From: Shimia sp. Alg240-R146
GTDB lineage: Bacteria > Pseudomonadota > Alphaproteobacteria > Rhodobacterales > Rhodobacteraceae
Direction of reading: 5' to 3'
NCBI RefSeq assembly: GCF_947331465.1
Contig: NZ_CAMZOK010000004.1
Coordinates: 1 to 64,000 of the forward strand
Length of the DNA: 64,000 nucleotides
This document shows, piece after piece, positions 13,701 through 18,899 of this stretch (position 1 is the stretch's first letter; each line of letters opens with the position of its first letter). The notes beneath the pieces were generated by a model, which was given only the letters and a program-made list of their open reading frames with translations, did not search any database and was not told where the DNA came from. Both the position numbers and the translations under genes were made by a program.

Positions 13701-15616
13701 ACCGCCGGACTGGCGTTGTTTAGCGTGTAGGTCCAGGCCCCCTGGGCATCAACTGCCAAGGTGCCGTAGGTTCCGACATGGCTTGCGGCCGCAAAGCTCG
13801 ACTGGCCGCTGTCCACATCGGTTACACTGAGCTGCCCCGTGGCCAGCGGTGCGCGGTCTTCCACCGCTGTGCCGGTCAGCGGGCCGGTGACCACCGCTCG
13901 GTCATTGGTGCCGGTGACGGTGATGACGAGATTGCGTGCGTCGCTTCCGTGCCCATCCGAAACCATCACCGGAATTGTGACCTGTTGGGTCTGACCTGCT
14001 GCGAGGTGTTGATAGGCCGCGTCTGTCGGATCAAAGCTCCAGGAGCCATCGGCGTTCAGGGCAAATCCTGCAGGGGCCGCCTGCGGCAACCCAAATGTCA
14101 GCGTGTCGCCGGTATCCACATCCGTGGCGGACATCTGGCCCGTAACGGATTGACCGTCTTCCGTTGCAGAGGCCGTCGCCGCGCTCAAAACAGGCGCGTC
14201 GTTGGTGCCGGAAATGGTCACGGTGATCTGTTTGGTGGTGCCGTCCACAGAGGTAATTTGCAACGTGTCGGTCAGGCTCTGCCCGGCGCCAAGCCCCTGT
14301 ATCGCAGGCAAACTGTTGTCCGCAGTGTAGCTCCAGTGACCATCCGCGCTCAGCGCAAAGCTGCCATACTGAGCTGCACCCGCAGATCCCGACACCGGCG
14401 TAAACGCCGCTTCGCCCGCATCCGGATCCGTGATGCTCAGCTGACCGCCGGTGCTCTGCAGCTTGTCCTCGGTTACCGCTCCGACGCTTGTGCCGGAGAT
14501 GGTTGCCCCATCATCGCGACCGTTCACTGTTATGGTCACAGGGCGCGTTGTGCCATCAACTGTCTGTATCTGAAATGTCTCGGATACACTGTCGGTGGTC
14601 GTCAATTTTTGGACATCAGGGTTGCTATTGTCGAGTGCAAAATGCCACGCACCCGCCGTGTCAATCTCGAACCGGCCATATGCGCCTTGTTGAGTCGCGG
14701 CGACAAATGAAGCCTCTCCGGGATCTGGGTCAACAACGGTCAATTGCCCTGATGTCGATAGAACCAGATCTTCGGTTGTTGCGCCGGTGAGTGGCCCTGA
14801 TATTTGCGCGGCATCCGGAGTGTTAAGTACCGTAAACGGCAAATGCGTCGACGTGCTTTGACCATCAGGTTGTGTAACCGTGATCGCCAAAGAACCTTGG
14901 CCGAACCAATTTGGAGCGGGAGTCATAGTCAGGCCGACCAATGATGTCCCTACAGGAATTACCCAGCCGCCGGTTGCCTCCGGATGTCCGGCAGACAGCG
15001 TCGCCCCCGGTGGCAAGCCCGAAAGATGTGTCTCTACGTTTGCGCCATTGTTGTTCCCGTCCGTAGCAGCCAGCAAAAGAGACAGCGGGTGTTCTTCAAA
15101 TCCAGTCGCCGTCATGGCTGCCACTGCCGGTCCGTTCGGATGACCCGCAACAGCCAAATGTGGGAGCGGGTTGGCAGACGGCGCTTGGCCTCCGCCCGAG
15201 GTCAGCGGAGCGGAAATTCCGACAGACGCCCCCAAAGAGGAGAGCGGCATCTGAATGGAACCGCCGTGGCCTCCGACGTTGGGCAAGTGAACCGCACCGG
15301 GGAAGGCGTGCAAAATTCCTTGCAGCGATGGCATTGCGGCGGGCACAGAGACACTTCCGGCTGTCTCACCAGATGGCAAACTTTCAGCATTTTGCCCGAC
15401 CAACCCCGCGATTGCAGACATTGGTAAAATGAAGCTGCGTCCGTCGGTCGTTCCGGCCGTCACCGAAGCATCCTCGCCGCCCTGAGCAACGTTTGTGGCT
15501 TCCGGAGTTGTGTCCGAAGACTCTGTAGTGACCCAACCGAACCCTTCCTCCGAGAGCCCCTCGCGAAGCGCCGGTTTTTTGACTTTCGGATCGTCAGTGC
15601 CAGGTATGTCAGACAT
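1736..15616 (-). CDS. Giant VCBS/cadherin-like repeat protein, type I secreted (4626 aa)
   Basis: Almost the whole protein is VCBS-type and cadherin-like tandem repeats. Units of about 100 residues end in GTNDAPVLS or GTNDGPxVSG; others carry FTFTPDPNYNGPV and VTDGxGGT. There is no Sec signal. The first 250 residues are low-complexity. Residues about 3300-3520 form a non-repeat block resembling a concanavalin A/LamG fold. A proline run near residue 4480 precedes a very acidic 140-residue tail with two YLDAVG motifs, probably the secretion signal region. I see no RTX GGxGxDxU nonapeptides and only three cysteines. Likely role: calcium-binding surface adhesin or biofilm protein. The three upstream genes (two ABC subunits, HlyD adaptor) are in the same operon, 23 bases away. 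GAGG precedes the ATG by 5 bases. Residues about 390-1385 and 1702-2956 contain large duplications. Confidence 0.9.
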   Translation of the reverse strand: MSDIPGTDDPKVKKPALREGLSEEGFGWVTTESSDTTPEATNVAQGGEDASVTAGTTDGRSFILPMSAIAGLVGQNAESLPSGETAGSVSVPAAMPSLQGILHAFPGAVHLPNVGGHGGSIQMPLSSLGASVGISAPLTSGGGQAPSANPLPHLAVAGHPNGPAVAAMTATGFEEHPLSLLLAATDGNNNGANVETHLSGLPPGATLSAGHPEATGGWVIPVGTSLVGLTMTPAPNWFGQGSLAITVTQPDGQSTSTHLPFTVLNTPDAAQISGPLTGATTEDLVLSTSGQLTVVDPDPGEASFVAATQQGAYGRFEIDTAGAWHFALDNSNPDVQKLTTTDSVSETFQIQTVDGTTRPVTITVNGRDDGATISGTSVGAVTEDKLQSTGGQLSITDPDAGEAAFTPVSGSAGAAQYGSFALSADGHWSYTADNSLPAIQGLGAGQSLTDTLQITSVDGTTKQITVTISGTNDAPVLSAATASATEDGQSVTGQMSATDVDTGDTLTFGLPQAAPAGFALNADGSWSFDPTDAAYQHLAAGQTQQVTIPVMVSDGHGSDARNLVITVTGTNDRAVVTGPLTGTAVEDRAPLATGQLSVTDVDSGQSSFAAASHVGTYGTLAVDAQGAWTYTLNNASPAVQQLGEGDTRTESFVVQTTDGTRTTLLMNVQGTNDVPKLSASTATATEDGAQVSGTLPGTDADQHALLTFAVDGTAPAGFALHSDGSWTFDPTDAAYQSLAAGATQVVQVPVTVTDAQGASAQSTVTITVTGTDDQPVVAGAVALPGGHEDQTQVVTATQLLGQTTDIDSGDHLSIAGTPTADHGTFTANTDGSFTFHPEANYNGAVAISYQVTDGTDPSLTATATLTLAAVGDPAVITGGAASLTEDRGVSGGNLLTSGQLSITDPDAGEAAFTPVSGSAGAAQYGSFALSADGHWSYTADNSLPAIQGLGAGQSLTDTLQITSVDGTTKQITVTISGTNDAPVLSAATASATEDGQSVTGQMSATDVDTGDTLTFGLPQAAPAGFALNADGSWSFDPTDAAYQHLAAGQTQQVTIPVMVSDGHGSDARNLVITVTGTNDRAVVTGPLTGTAVEDRAPLATGQLSVTDVDSGQSSFAAASHVGTYGTLAVDAQGAWTYTLNNASPAVQQLGEGDTRTESFVVQTTDGTRTTLLMNVQGTNDVPKLSASTATATEDGAQVSGTLPGTDADQHALLTFAVDGTAPAGFALHSDGSWTFDPTDAAYQSLAAGATQVVQVPVTVTDAQGASAQSTVTITVTGTDDQPVVAGAVALPGGHEDQTQVVTATQLLGQTTDIDSGDHLSIAGTPTADHGTFTANTDGSFTFHPEANYNGAVAISYQVTDGTDPSLTATATLTLAAVGDPAVITDAQIPSITEDRSYINTHDELQVYGKLDIVDPDQGEAQFDINRGTQTTQGIGYDTHMGGHVLLSQDGSFIYYLDNRLPAVQELGAGESTKDTVTIRSVDGTTHQIQITIHGTNDAPVLSAATASAAEDGQSVTGQMSATDVDTRDTLGFAPANPVPGFTLNTDGSWSFDPTDAAYQHLAAGATQVVTIPVTVTDKTGATDTQNLVITVTGTNDGPSVSGPVTLPAGTEDTSVLISAAQLLEHATDIDTGDTLSVTGLSASHGTLSGDAVNGFTFTPDPNYNGPVNLSYTVTDSHGGTAAQTAALTLAATGDAAVIGGADTGSVTEGTAGQDMSPDYAQPGMAHLRMATLKVDGQLTIIDPDAGEAEFDGKGIGFNYQGQFGDLLLNPDGSWHYNADAGGLRFVGGRPTTRGTAIDQLGDGETLTDTITVHSKDGTPHDIVITIHGSNDRPYCSSEVVLRPGAEDTRQTLTSAQLLGNTVDVDANDAGKLAIANLHPDHGSILDNKDGTYTFTPEKDYNGTVHFTYDVKDAHGGVTHTGATTSLAAVGDQAVITGVGASLKEDVGVGTGVGDHGLLSAYGQFHVTDPDGASESQFPNMGFQTYTGSLGGSLQVNPDGQYIYHLANTIVDHLKTGEEAKDSFVIHSVDGTTHPVDFTIAGTNDAPVVYRNLVTKFEGENVFNGNIAAGDLDHDDSTSLTFTSNAPIAGFHLNNDGSYSFDPSNAAYSHLNNGDHTIISIPITVTDSDGLNSTGSLRVQLLGRNDAPVLSSATASATEDGNAVTGQMSATDVDGSSFTLQYSLGQTAPAGFSLSVNGSWSFDPTDAAYQHLAAGATQQVTVPVTVTDSAGATDTENLVITVTGTNDGPAVSGPVALPGGTEDKAVQITATQLLGHATDIDTGDQLSVTGLSASHGTLSGDAANGFTFTPDPNYNGPVSLSYTVTDNHGGTVAQTAALTLAAVGDAAVIGGVDTGSVTEGTAGQDMSPDYAQPGMAHLRMATLKVDGQLTIIDPDAGEAEFDGKGIGFNYQGQFGDLLLNPDGSWHYNADAGGLRFVGGRPTTRGTAIDQLGDGETLTDTITVHSKDGTPHDIVITIHGSNDRPYCSSEVVLRPGAEDTRQTLTSAQLLGNTVDVDANDAGKLAIANLHPDHGSILDNKDGTYTFTPEKDYNGTVHFTYDVKDAHGGVTHTGATTSLAAVGDQAVITGVGASLKEDVGVGTGVGDHGLLSAYGQFHVTDPDGASESQFPNMGFQTYTGSLGGSLQVNPDGQYIYHLANTIVDHLKTGEEAKDSFVIHSVDGTTHPVDFTIAGTNDAPVVYRNLVTKFEGENVFNGNIAAGDLDHDDSTSLTFTSNAPIAGFHLNNDGSYSFDPSNAAYSHLNNGDHTIISIPITVTDSDGLNSTGSLRVQLLGRNDAPVLSSATASATEDGNAVTGQMSATDVDGSSFTLQYSLGQTAPAGFSLSVNGSWSFDPTDAAYQHLAAGATQQVTVPVTVTDSAGATDTENLVITVTGTNDGPAVSGPVALPGGTEDKAVQITATQLLGHATDIDTGDQLSVTGLSASHGTLSGDAANGFTFTPDPNYNGPVQLNYTVTDGQGGTAAQTATLTLSATNDAAVISGTDKGSVTEDGQLTVSGTLTIADVDAGEAALVAQASQQGANGTFSVAADGSWTYTLNNTLAATQALRSGETVMDRIWVQSLDGSAHHAIEVTVHGTNDAPVLTAATASATEDGQAVTGRMSATDADVGDNRTFAIGAAVDGFSIDRNGNWTFDPTNAAYQTLAAGATQKVAIPVTVTDSEGATDTQDLVITVAGSNDGPIVSGSVAMPVMTEDRTVTLHADAILQSLNVQDIDGDTITVSDIHVANSVGQIVNNHDGTFSFTPAPDYHHDNVAVTVTVSDGHTTTDAHGTFDIAPVTDLATPGLTISAQQQVMHFDSSSAAAIFTRETVQNGGPISALAVEMTVLGGQQVASAGIHGATLASYETGTHTDEMYIYKPDSLTIKLDGHEYDTRVALLSDGHDHRYSFLWNGQAGTLDVLIDGNCVKHMDNVAKGSTLTDGGTLAFGGDQDSLRGGFSGNDAFNGKIFSAALATSVVDVPDLQHTSLANQLHGDPSLLTAVQIAGGQILDQTGNFHYDTHGTFTHPTVVVDTSIAPPNPGATLVLATTLGAPRDPDDHIVAAELTGLPDGTVISDGVGGHSFTVSQASPGIDIKDWTLASLTATPPASFHGNVRIVLAVTTEGPDGTQAVAETSKPLIFDPSLPVADATISGDDNKTTDEDTAVSGILTVTDATPSDAHIVGTTLNGTYGRLVIGANGHWTYSPDDRADALLAGSLEHETFTVHSVDGTTHDIEISLQGREDRAVVTGVSRGGITEDQGPHTVVAQISASGDLAITDPDAGEAGFVPQTSVAGANGYGTFDVDASGHWSYSADNQQAAIQTMGPGQQLTDKLTVMTVDGTSQEITVTINGAIDDPTVHAVTQVAASVPGHALVEVVTTGRVSNLQTNGFTLHALGYGEAYETGGKLVDLAATSGTVGVSDGGIGVDSPTPVGATVQTTPGANQINSQLTDITRPDDQVGQTLVVELQGLSRSAFLSLDSMGGQGDRVSWVAYGADHSVVAKGILEETSATNPTNIKDLSIETTVPFAFIALHAEAPPRTNAHTHFNTNVKLTHVEAELVRYATNLDLSGQTGDSADQDQSLTWHVEGLHNAALSAGSHNQDGSWTVTAAQLQGLQVLHSTPLDLVVTAISTDAGTGQTATSAPVHVAVDPAGAHYTVITGVPRVRTDEDAHRISGDLDIDTNLGTAPTFFDGDQQGQYGLFHVDQDGQWTYTVDNAKANSMATGETQAEHFTVQTTNGATKEMLVLVSGSDDLGHLTEGATQGTARAQASVVGGQLAAHDVDTDAGRYMFVLRTDHGAPATSIDGQFGSVAVDLSSGVWTYSIDPAKAAAIHPHQTVMEEFTVYGTVGGISSATTPVTLRVSVDGQGNAQVQDAIFGTSTGQVTEDTNVNSNNHLAVNGSMALVDPDTEQWATHWVHGTYGDLIMNKDGNWMYAADNGNPAIQALDTGDQLTDTLLIQSSTHQLYEVTIAIHGTDEGPTMPPPPPPPAPVGPKVMSDEAQTTTDMEAQADNVDMGEAAAATDAVSGIDLTGTASTSSVGAYLDAVGVSQDADSSTLDATTPENPYLDAVGADASETPETGATGVDPDLLDIPDLEDGTNNPDDLPLPDPLDDVLDLPDPPPDTDDTQNG
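5060..5720 (-). other. LamG/concanavalin A-like domain inside the giant protein
   Basis: This block (residues about 3300-3520) interrupts the VCBS repeats. Its pattern is typical of laminin-G/pentraxin-like jelly rolls: MHFDSSSAAAIF at the start, then IKLDGHEYDTRVAL, HRYSFLWNGQAGTLDVLIDG, GGTLAFGGDQDS and NGKIFSAALA. Such domains usually bind carbohydrate or protein ligands, so this may be the ligand-binding part of the adhesin. The fold assignment rests on pattern only. Confidence 0.6.
6750..8564. repeat. 1815-bp direct repeat, copy 1 (pairs with 8700-10514)
   Basis: This stretch matches 8700-10514 at a fixed offset of 1950 bases, apparently without a difference. The left edge is set by g at 6749 against a at 8699, and the right edge by a at 8565 against g at 10515. 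It encodes about 605 residues of the giant protein (residues about 2352-2956) and the offset is a whole number of codons (650). Confidence 0.9.
8700..10514. repeat. 1815-bp direct repeat, copy 2 (pairs with 6750-8564)
   Basis: This is the second copy of the large in-frame duplication, separated from the first by 135 bases (8565-8699) that are related but diverged. It encodes residues about 1702-2306 of the giant protein. The absence of visible third-position differences suggests recent duplication or gene conversion. Confidence 0.9.
11464..12927. repeat. 1464-bp direct repeat, copy 1 (pairs with 12985-14448)
   Basis: This stretch matches 12985-14448 at an offset of 1521 bases (507 codons). 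I found one difference, c at 12623 against a at 14144, which is a silent third-position change. The edges are defined by divergence at 11463/12984 and 12928/14449. It encodes about 488 residues of VCBS repeats. Confidence 0.9.
12985..14448. repeat. 1464-bp direct repeat, copy 2 (pairs with 11464-12927)
   Basis: This is the second copy of an independent duplication within the same gene, with a 57-base spacer between copies. It encodes residues about 390-878. Its length and edges differ from the 1815-bp pair, so the gene has grown by at least two separate in-frame events. Confidence 0.9.
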
Positions 15617-15639
15617 GGAAACCTCGTGTGTGCAGGGCC

Positions 15640-16941
15640 TCAGCGTTCAGTCAAAGCGAGATCGAGATTGGTGAAGACAGGTTTCCAGATGTACTGGAAA
15701 ACGGTCTTGGCCCCGGTAATGATGTCCGCTTCGCCCGTCATACCAGGCAAAAGTTTCAATTCGTCTTCGGGGTTGCGAAAATAGTCACGAGGCAATGCGA
15801 CTTGAACCTCATAAAATGCCACACCACGCTCATCGAAGATGGTTGTCGGCGAAATCTCTTCGACCTCACCATCTAAAGCTCCGTAGCGACTGAAGTCGAA
15901 GCTTTCAATCTTGACTCGAACACTTTGACCCACGTCAACAAAGGCAATATCGCGCGGTGCAAGTCGCCCCGTAAATCGTATACCGCCTTCGGCGGGTACA
16001 ATCGTTGCAACCATACCTCCAGCGTCGATGACATTGCCGGAAATTTCGTCAGGAACGTTTTGAACGAGGCCAGAAAGCGGTGCCTTTATTTCCGCTTCCA
16101 GCACCCGTGCCCTCAAGGCGTCCGATTCTGCGAGCAGGGCACGTCGCTCTGCAACTGCATCTACGATCCTGTTGCGCGCCGTGGAGTTCTGGTCCAGTTC
16201 GACGCGCTCAATAGAGGACTGCAATTCGATGATAGCTGCTTCTGCGATGGTTGCGCGGCCAGACAATCGAGACAAGTCAAAGCGGTACTGTGCCTCGCGC
16301 TCAACGAGTTCAACCATTCGGGCGCGGGCAGAAAGCCCTCGCTCAACTAAACCTTCTTCGATGGCGCGTTCTTCCTGCGCAACTGAGATCTGTTTCTCCA
16401 GTTCGGGACGCTGCTCTTCTATGGCCGCCAGTTCTGCGCGCTTTTCACGGATTTGGGCGCCGAGAACGCTCCGCTCAGCAGACACAAAGTTTTCCTGAGT
16501 TTGGATCGCTGCGACCTCAAATGCGACAAGTTCGGGATAGTCGGCAGAAAACTGTGAGAAATCAGGCGATCTCTTTTCAACAAATGCCGTCAGCCGTTCC
16601 ACCTCAAGCGTCAGCCCGGCAATGCGAGCTTCTGTGGCCGAGAGGGCGCTTTGCGCTTCCGTGCGGTTCATTGTGACGATCACATCACCTGCGGCCACCA
16701 TTTGCCCGACCCGCACCAGAACGTCGTCGATCTGGCCACCGTGACGGCTCTCAACTCTTTGAATAAGCGCGATCGGTTCAACAGCGCCGTGCGCTTTGGC
16801 AACCTCGTCGACCTGCGCGATCAACGACCAGCCAACAACCGCGGCGACCCCAATGACGGTTGCCAAAGCGGCGCGCTCCACCCATTTCGCGGTCGGTCCA
16901 TCATCTATTCGGAACGGCTCTGAAACCTTGTTATCTGTCAT
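15640..16941 (-). CDS. HlyD-family type I secretion membrane fusion protein
   Basis: This 433-residue periplasmic adaptor would link the ABC exporter to an outer-membrane TolC-type channel. It has a short cytoplasmic N-terminus, one membrane helix (about 23-45), a first lipoyl half (HGGQIDDVLVRVGQMVAAGD), a long coiled coil (about 105-270) and the second lipoyl/beta-barrel half (EIKAPLSGLVQNV, then the MTGEADIITGAKTV motif near the C-terminus). Its length is normal for HlyD/PrtE proteins. It overlaps the upstream ABC gene by 4 bases (ATGA) and ends 23 bases before the giant gene, so that gene is its likely substrate. No TolC-like gene is in the window. Confidence 0.92.
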   Translation of the reverse strand: MTDNKVSEPFRIDDGPTAKWVERAALATVIGVAAVVGWSLIAQVDEVAKAHGAVEPIALIQRVESRHGGQIDDVLVRVGQMVAAGDVIVTMNRTEAQSALSATEARIAGLTLEVERLTAFVEKRSPDFSQFSADYPELVAFEVAAIQTQENFVSAERSVLGAQIREKRAELAAIEEQRPELEKQISVAQEERAIEEGLVERGLSARARMVELVEREAQYRFDLSRLSGRATIAEAAIIELQSSIERVELDQNSTARNRIVDAVAERRALLAESDALRARVLEAEIKAPLSGLVQNVPDEISGNVIDAGGMVATIVPAEGGIRFTGRLAPRDIAFVDVGQSVRVKIESFDFSRYGALDGEVEEISPTTIFDERGVAFYEVQVALPRDYFRNPEDELKLLPGMTGEADIITGAKTVFQYIWKPVFTNLDLALTER

Positions 16942-18899
16942 GGTGTCGTCTCCTTGGCAGTCACTATGGACCCGTCCGCCACGTTTTCCGATGCGTTGAC
17001 CGGACCGGAATAGACAAGCGATCCGTTTTCCAAAACGATGGCAATGTCGGCCAGTTGCACCAATTTGGTATCATGAGTTGCGAAAATAATTGTGGAGTCA
17101 CCGCGGTTCTTGGTCACAAACGTTTCGATTTTCGCCAGCGCGTCAGGGCCACTTACTGACAAAGGATCGTCCAGAACAAACATCGGCGCGTCCCGCGCAA
17201 TAGTGGCTTGCCATGCGGCTTCTTCGGAAACGACCTCGTCTATTAATACGTTCTCTGACAACATGGGCGCTACGTTCGCACAGTCACGTGGATCGGCGGG
17301 TAAGTAGGCAACCTTCTCGGCAAGGCTATCCGGACTGAAATGACTCAAAGATCGACCACCCAGCATCAATCGGCCCGATTGGGTTTCCAATGCACCGGAC
17401 AACAACCGCAAAAGCGTGGATTTCCCCGAGCCATTTGGTCCAATGACAGCAACAACGTTGCCAGGTGGAATATCAAAACTAACTCCCGTCAAGGCTGGGT
17501 CTGCGCCAGTTGCATAGCGTACAAATAGCCCTTCTGCCTTGATCAATTTGGGTGTGGTCGGTGCGTGATCTTGCGCATGGCTCGCAGAATGTATGACCGG
17601 CAAGTCCAAAAGTGGTTTCAACTGCCGCCATGCATCGCTCAATGCCCGCAAGCGTGGCATTGCCAAAAATAGGCCTTGAGCGGGCCCGGTTATTCGCCAC
17701 GTCAAAAGCATTGTTCCGATCAATGTTCCTGGCGACAAATGCCCCTGAAGCGCAAGGTCGAGCCCTACAACCAGAGTTATCAATGCAGTACCTGTTCCAA
17801 GAGTTGTACCAATGCTCTGAATAAGGGCGGGGCGTTGTTGTGCAGCGTGTGTTGCGCGCGCTGTGGCCTTACTCAGTTGATCAAACTTATCGAGCCACTG
17901 TGCCGACAGACCTTTGGTGCGAATGTCAGCTGCGTAGGGTAAATCCGCAACGAGGGCCCTGTGTTTTTTGACCAAGCGGGACCGAACAGGATCGGTCTCT
18001 GAGCGGGTCCACCCCAAAACCACTCCAATGACAAGAAATACCACCAAATAAAGCGCCGGGATGACTGCCAGAACGCCACCAACAATGACCAATGCAATCA
18101 CTGTCAGTATGATAAAGGGAGCGTCATAAATTGCCTGTGTGTTTTTGCTGGAAAACAAGTCCGCTGTCCGCTCCGCGCCTCGAATGCGCGCCATCGCGGT
18201 TTCCGCATCTTGCCGGTCGCGTGCGACAAACGGCTGTCTGAACAGGCGATGCACCACGGCAAGGCTGACACTGGCCCCGAACCGGGCATACTCAGAAGCA
18301 AACATGTGGGCACGAATGCGCCGCAGTATAAACATGATAACGAGAACAAGGACCGCGCCGCTCAGCAAGGCTGGCAAGCTTGAAACAGCCGCGCCGCCCA
18401 GGACACGATCATAGACGGCCATCGTGAAGAAAGGCACCGAGAGCGCGCAAAGATTGACTGCCAGAGATTGCCAGATTCCGTGACGAAATGTGCGACGCGC
18501 GCGCGCAGAGAAGTCGTTAAATGTAAGTGCGGCCGCTTCATTCACCGGTACGGGCTCAATGTGTAGAACACGTTCCCCGGCCTGAAACGAAAGGTCCTGT
18601 TTTGGTGCGTTTGTAGGCAGGGTCTCAAGGACACCATCATAGCGGGTCTGCGCATAGAGTCGCCCATCTCGGAGGAAGATCAGCGCGCCTTCGCGGCCGT
18701 CGCGCCATCCCACCGGCACCTTTTTGACCACTTGTGCGGAGACACCCAAAAGAGAAACAGCTTCCGCAAAGTCGTCGAGATTTGTTTGTGGTGCAAAACC
18801 TGTGCATGCGCTGGCCGCTACTTCGGCACAGACGGGCCACCCCATTTTGGATAACAGGTCAGCAATGAATATTGCTGCGACTTGTGAGTCACGTGTCAT
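16938..18899 (-). CDS. Type I secretion ABC subunit with N-terminal C39-like region; NBD lacks the signature motif
   Basis: This 653-residue half-transporter begins with a roughly 120-residue cytoplasmic region resembling the peptidase-like (CLD) domain of HlyB-type exporters, followed by six membrane helices (about 150-440) and a nucleotide-binding domain. Walker A is intact (GPNGSGKST, about residues 486-494), as are a Walker B with Asp in place of the catalytic Glu (MFVLDDP, about 573) and the switch histidine (FATHD). The helical subdomain and LSGGQ signature are missing: only about 85 residues separate the Walkers, where about 120 are normal. ATGA overlaps join it to both neighbours. It probably dimerises with the upstream ABC protein, which lacks Walker A. 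Confidence 0.88.
   Translation of the reverse strand: MTRDSQVAAIFIADLLSKMGWPVCAEVAASACTGFAPQTNLDDFAEAVSLLGVSAQVVKKVPVGWRDGREGALIFLRDGRLYAQTRYDGVLETLPTNAPKQDLSFQAGERVLHIEPVPVNEAAALTFNDFSARARRTFRHGIWQSLAVNLCALSVPFFTMAVYDRVLGGAAVSSLPALLSGAVLVLVIMFILRRIRAHMFASEYARFGASVSLAVVHRLFRQPFVARDRQDAETAMARIRGAERTADLFSSKNTQAIYDAPFIILTVIALVIVGGVLAVIPALYLVVFLVIGVVLGWTRSETDPVRSRLVKKHRALVADLPYAADIRTKGLSAQWLDKFDQLSKATARATHAAQQRPALIQSIGTTLGTGTALITLVVGLDLALQGHLSPGTLIGTMLLTWRITGPAQGLFLAMPRLRALSDAWRQLKPLLDLPVIHSASHAQDHAPTTPKLIKAEGLFVRYATGADPALTGVSFDIPPGNVVAVIGPNGSGKSTLLRLLSGALETQSGRLMLGGRSLSHFSPDSLAEKVAYLPADPRDCANVAPMLSENVLIDEVVSEEAAWQATIARDAPMFVLDDPLSVSGPDALAKIETFVTKNRGDSTIIFATHDTKLVQLADIAIVLENGSLVYSGPVNASENVADGSIVTAKETTP

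Noticed and set aside
6750..14448. CRISPR array or mobile element as the source of the repeats
   Set aside because: Repeats are 1.4-1.8 kb, in frame and coding for protein modules, with no short repeat-spacer pattern, inverted ends or transposase.
11456..14710. Long plus-strand open frames repeated at 1521-base intervals, antisense to the giant protein
   Set aside because: They repeat only because the gene beneath them is duplicated; their translations have no family motifs and no ribosome binding sites, and the minus-strand frame is a clear VCBS protein.
1736..15616. RTX toxin classification of the giant protein
   Set aside because: No GGxGxDxU nonapeptide repeats are visible; the repeats are VCBS/cadherin-like, so adhesin is the better description.
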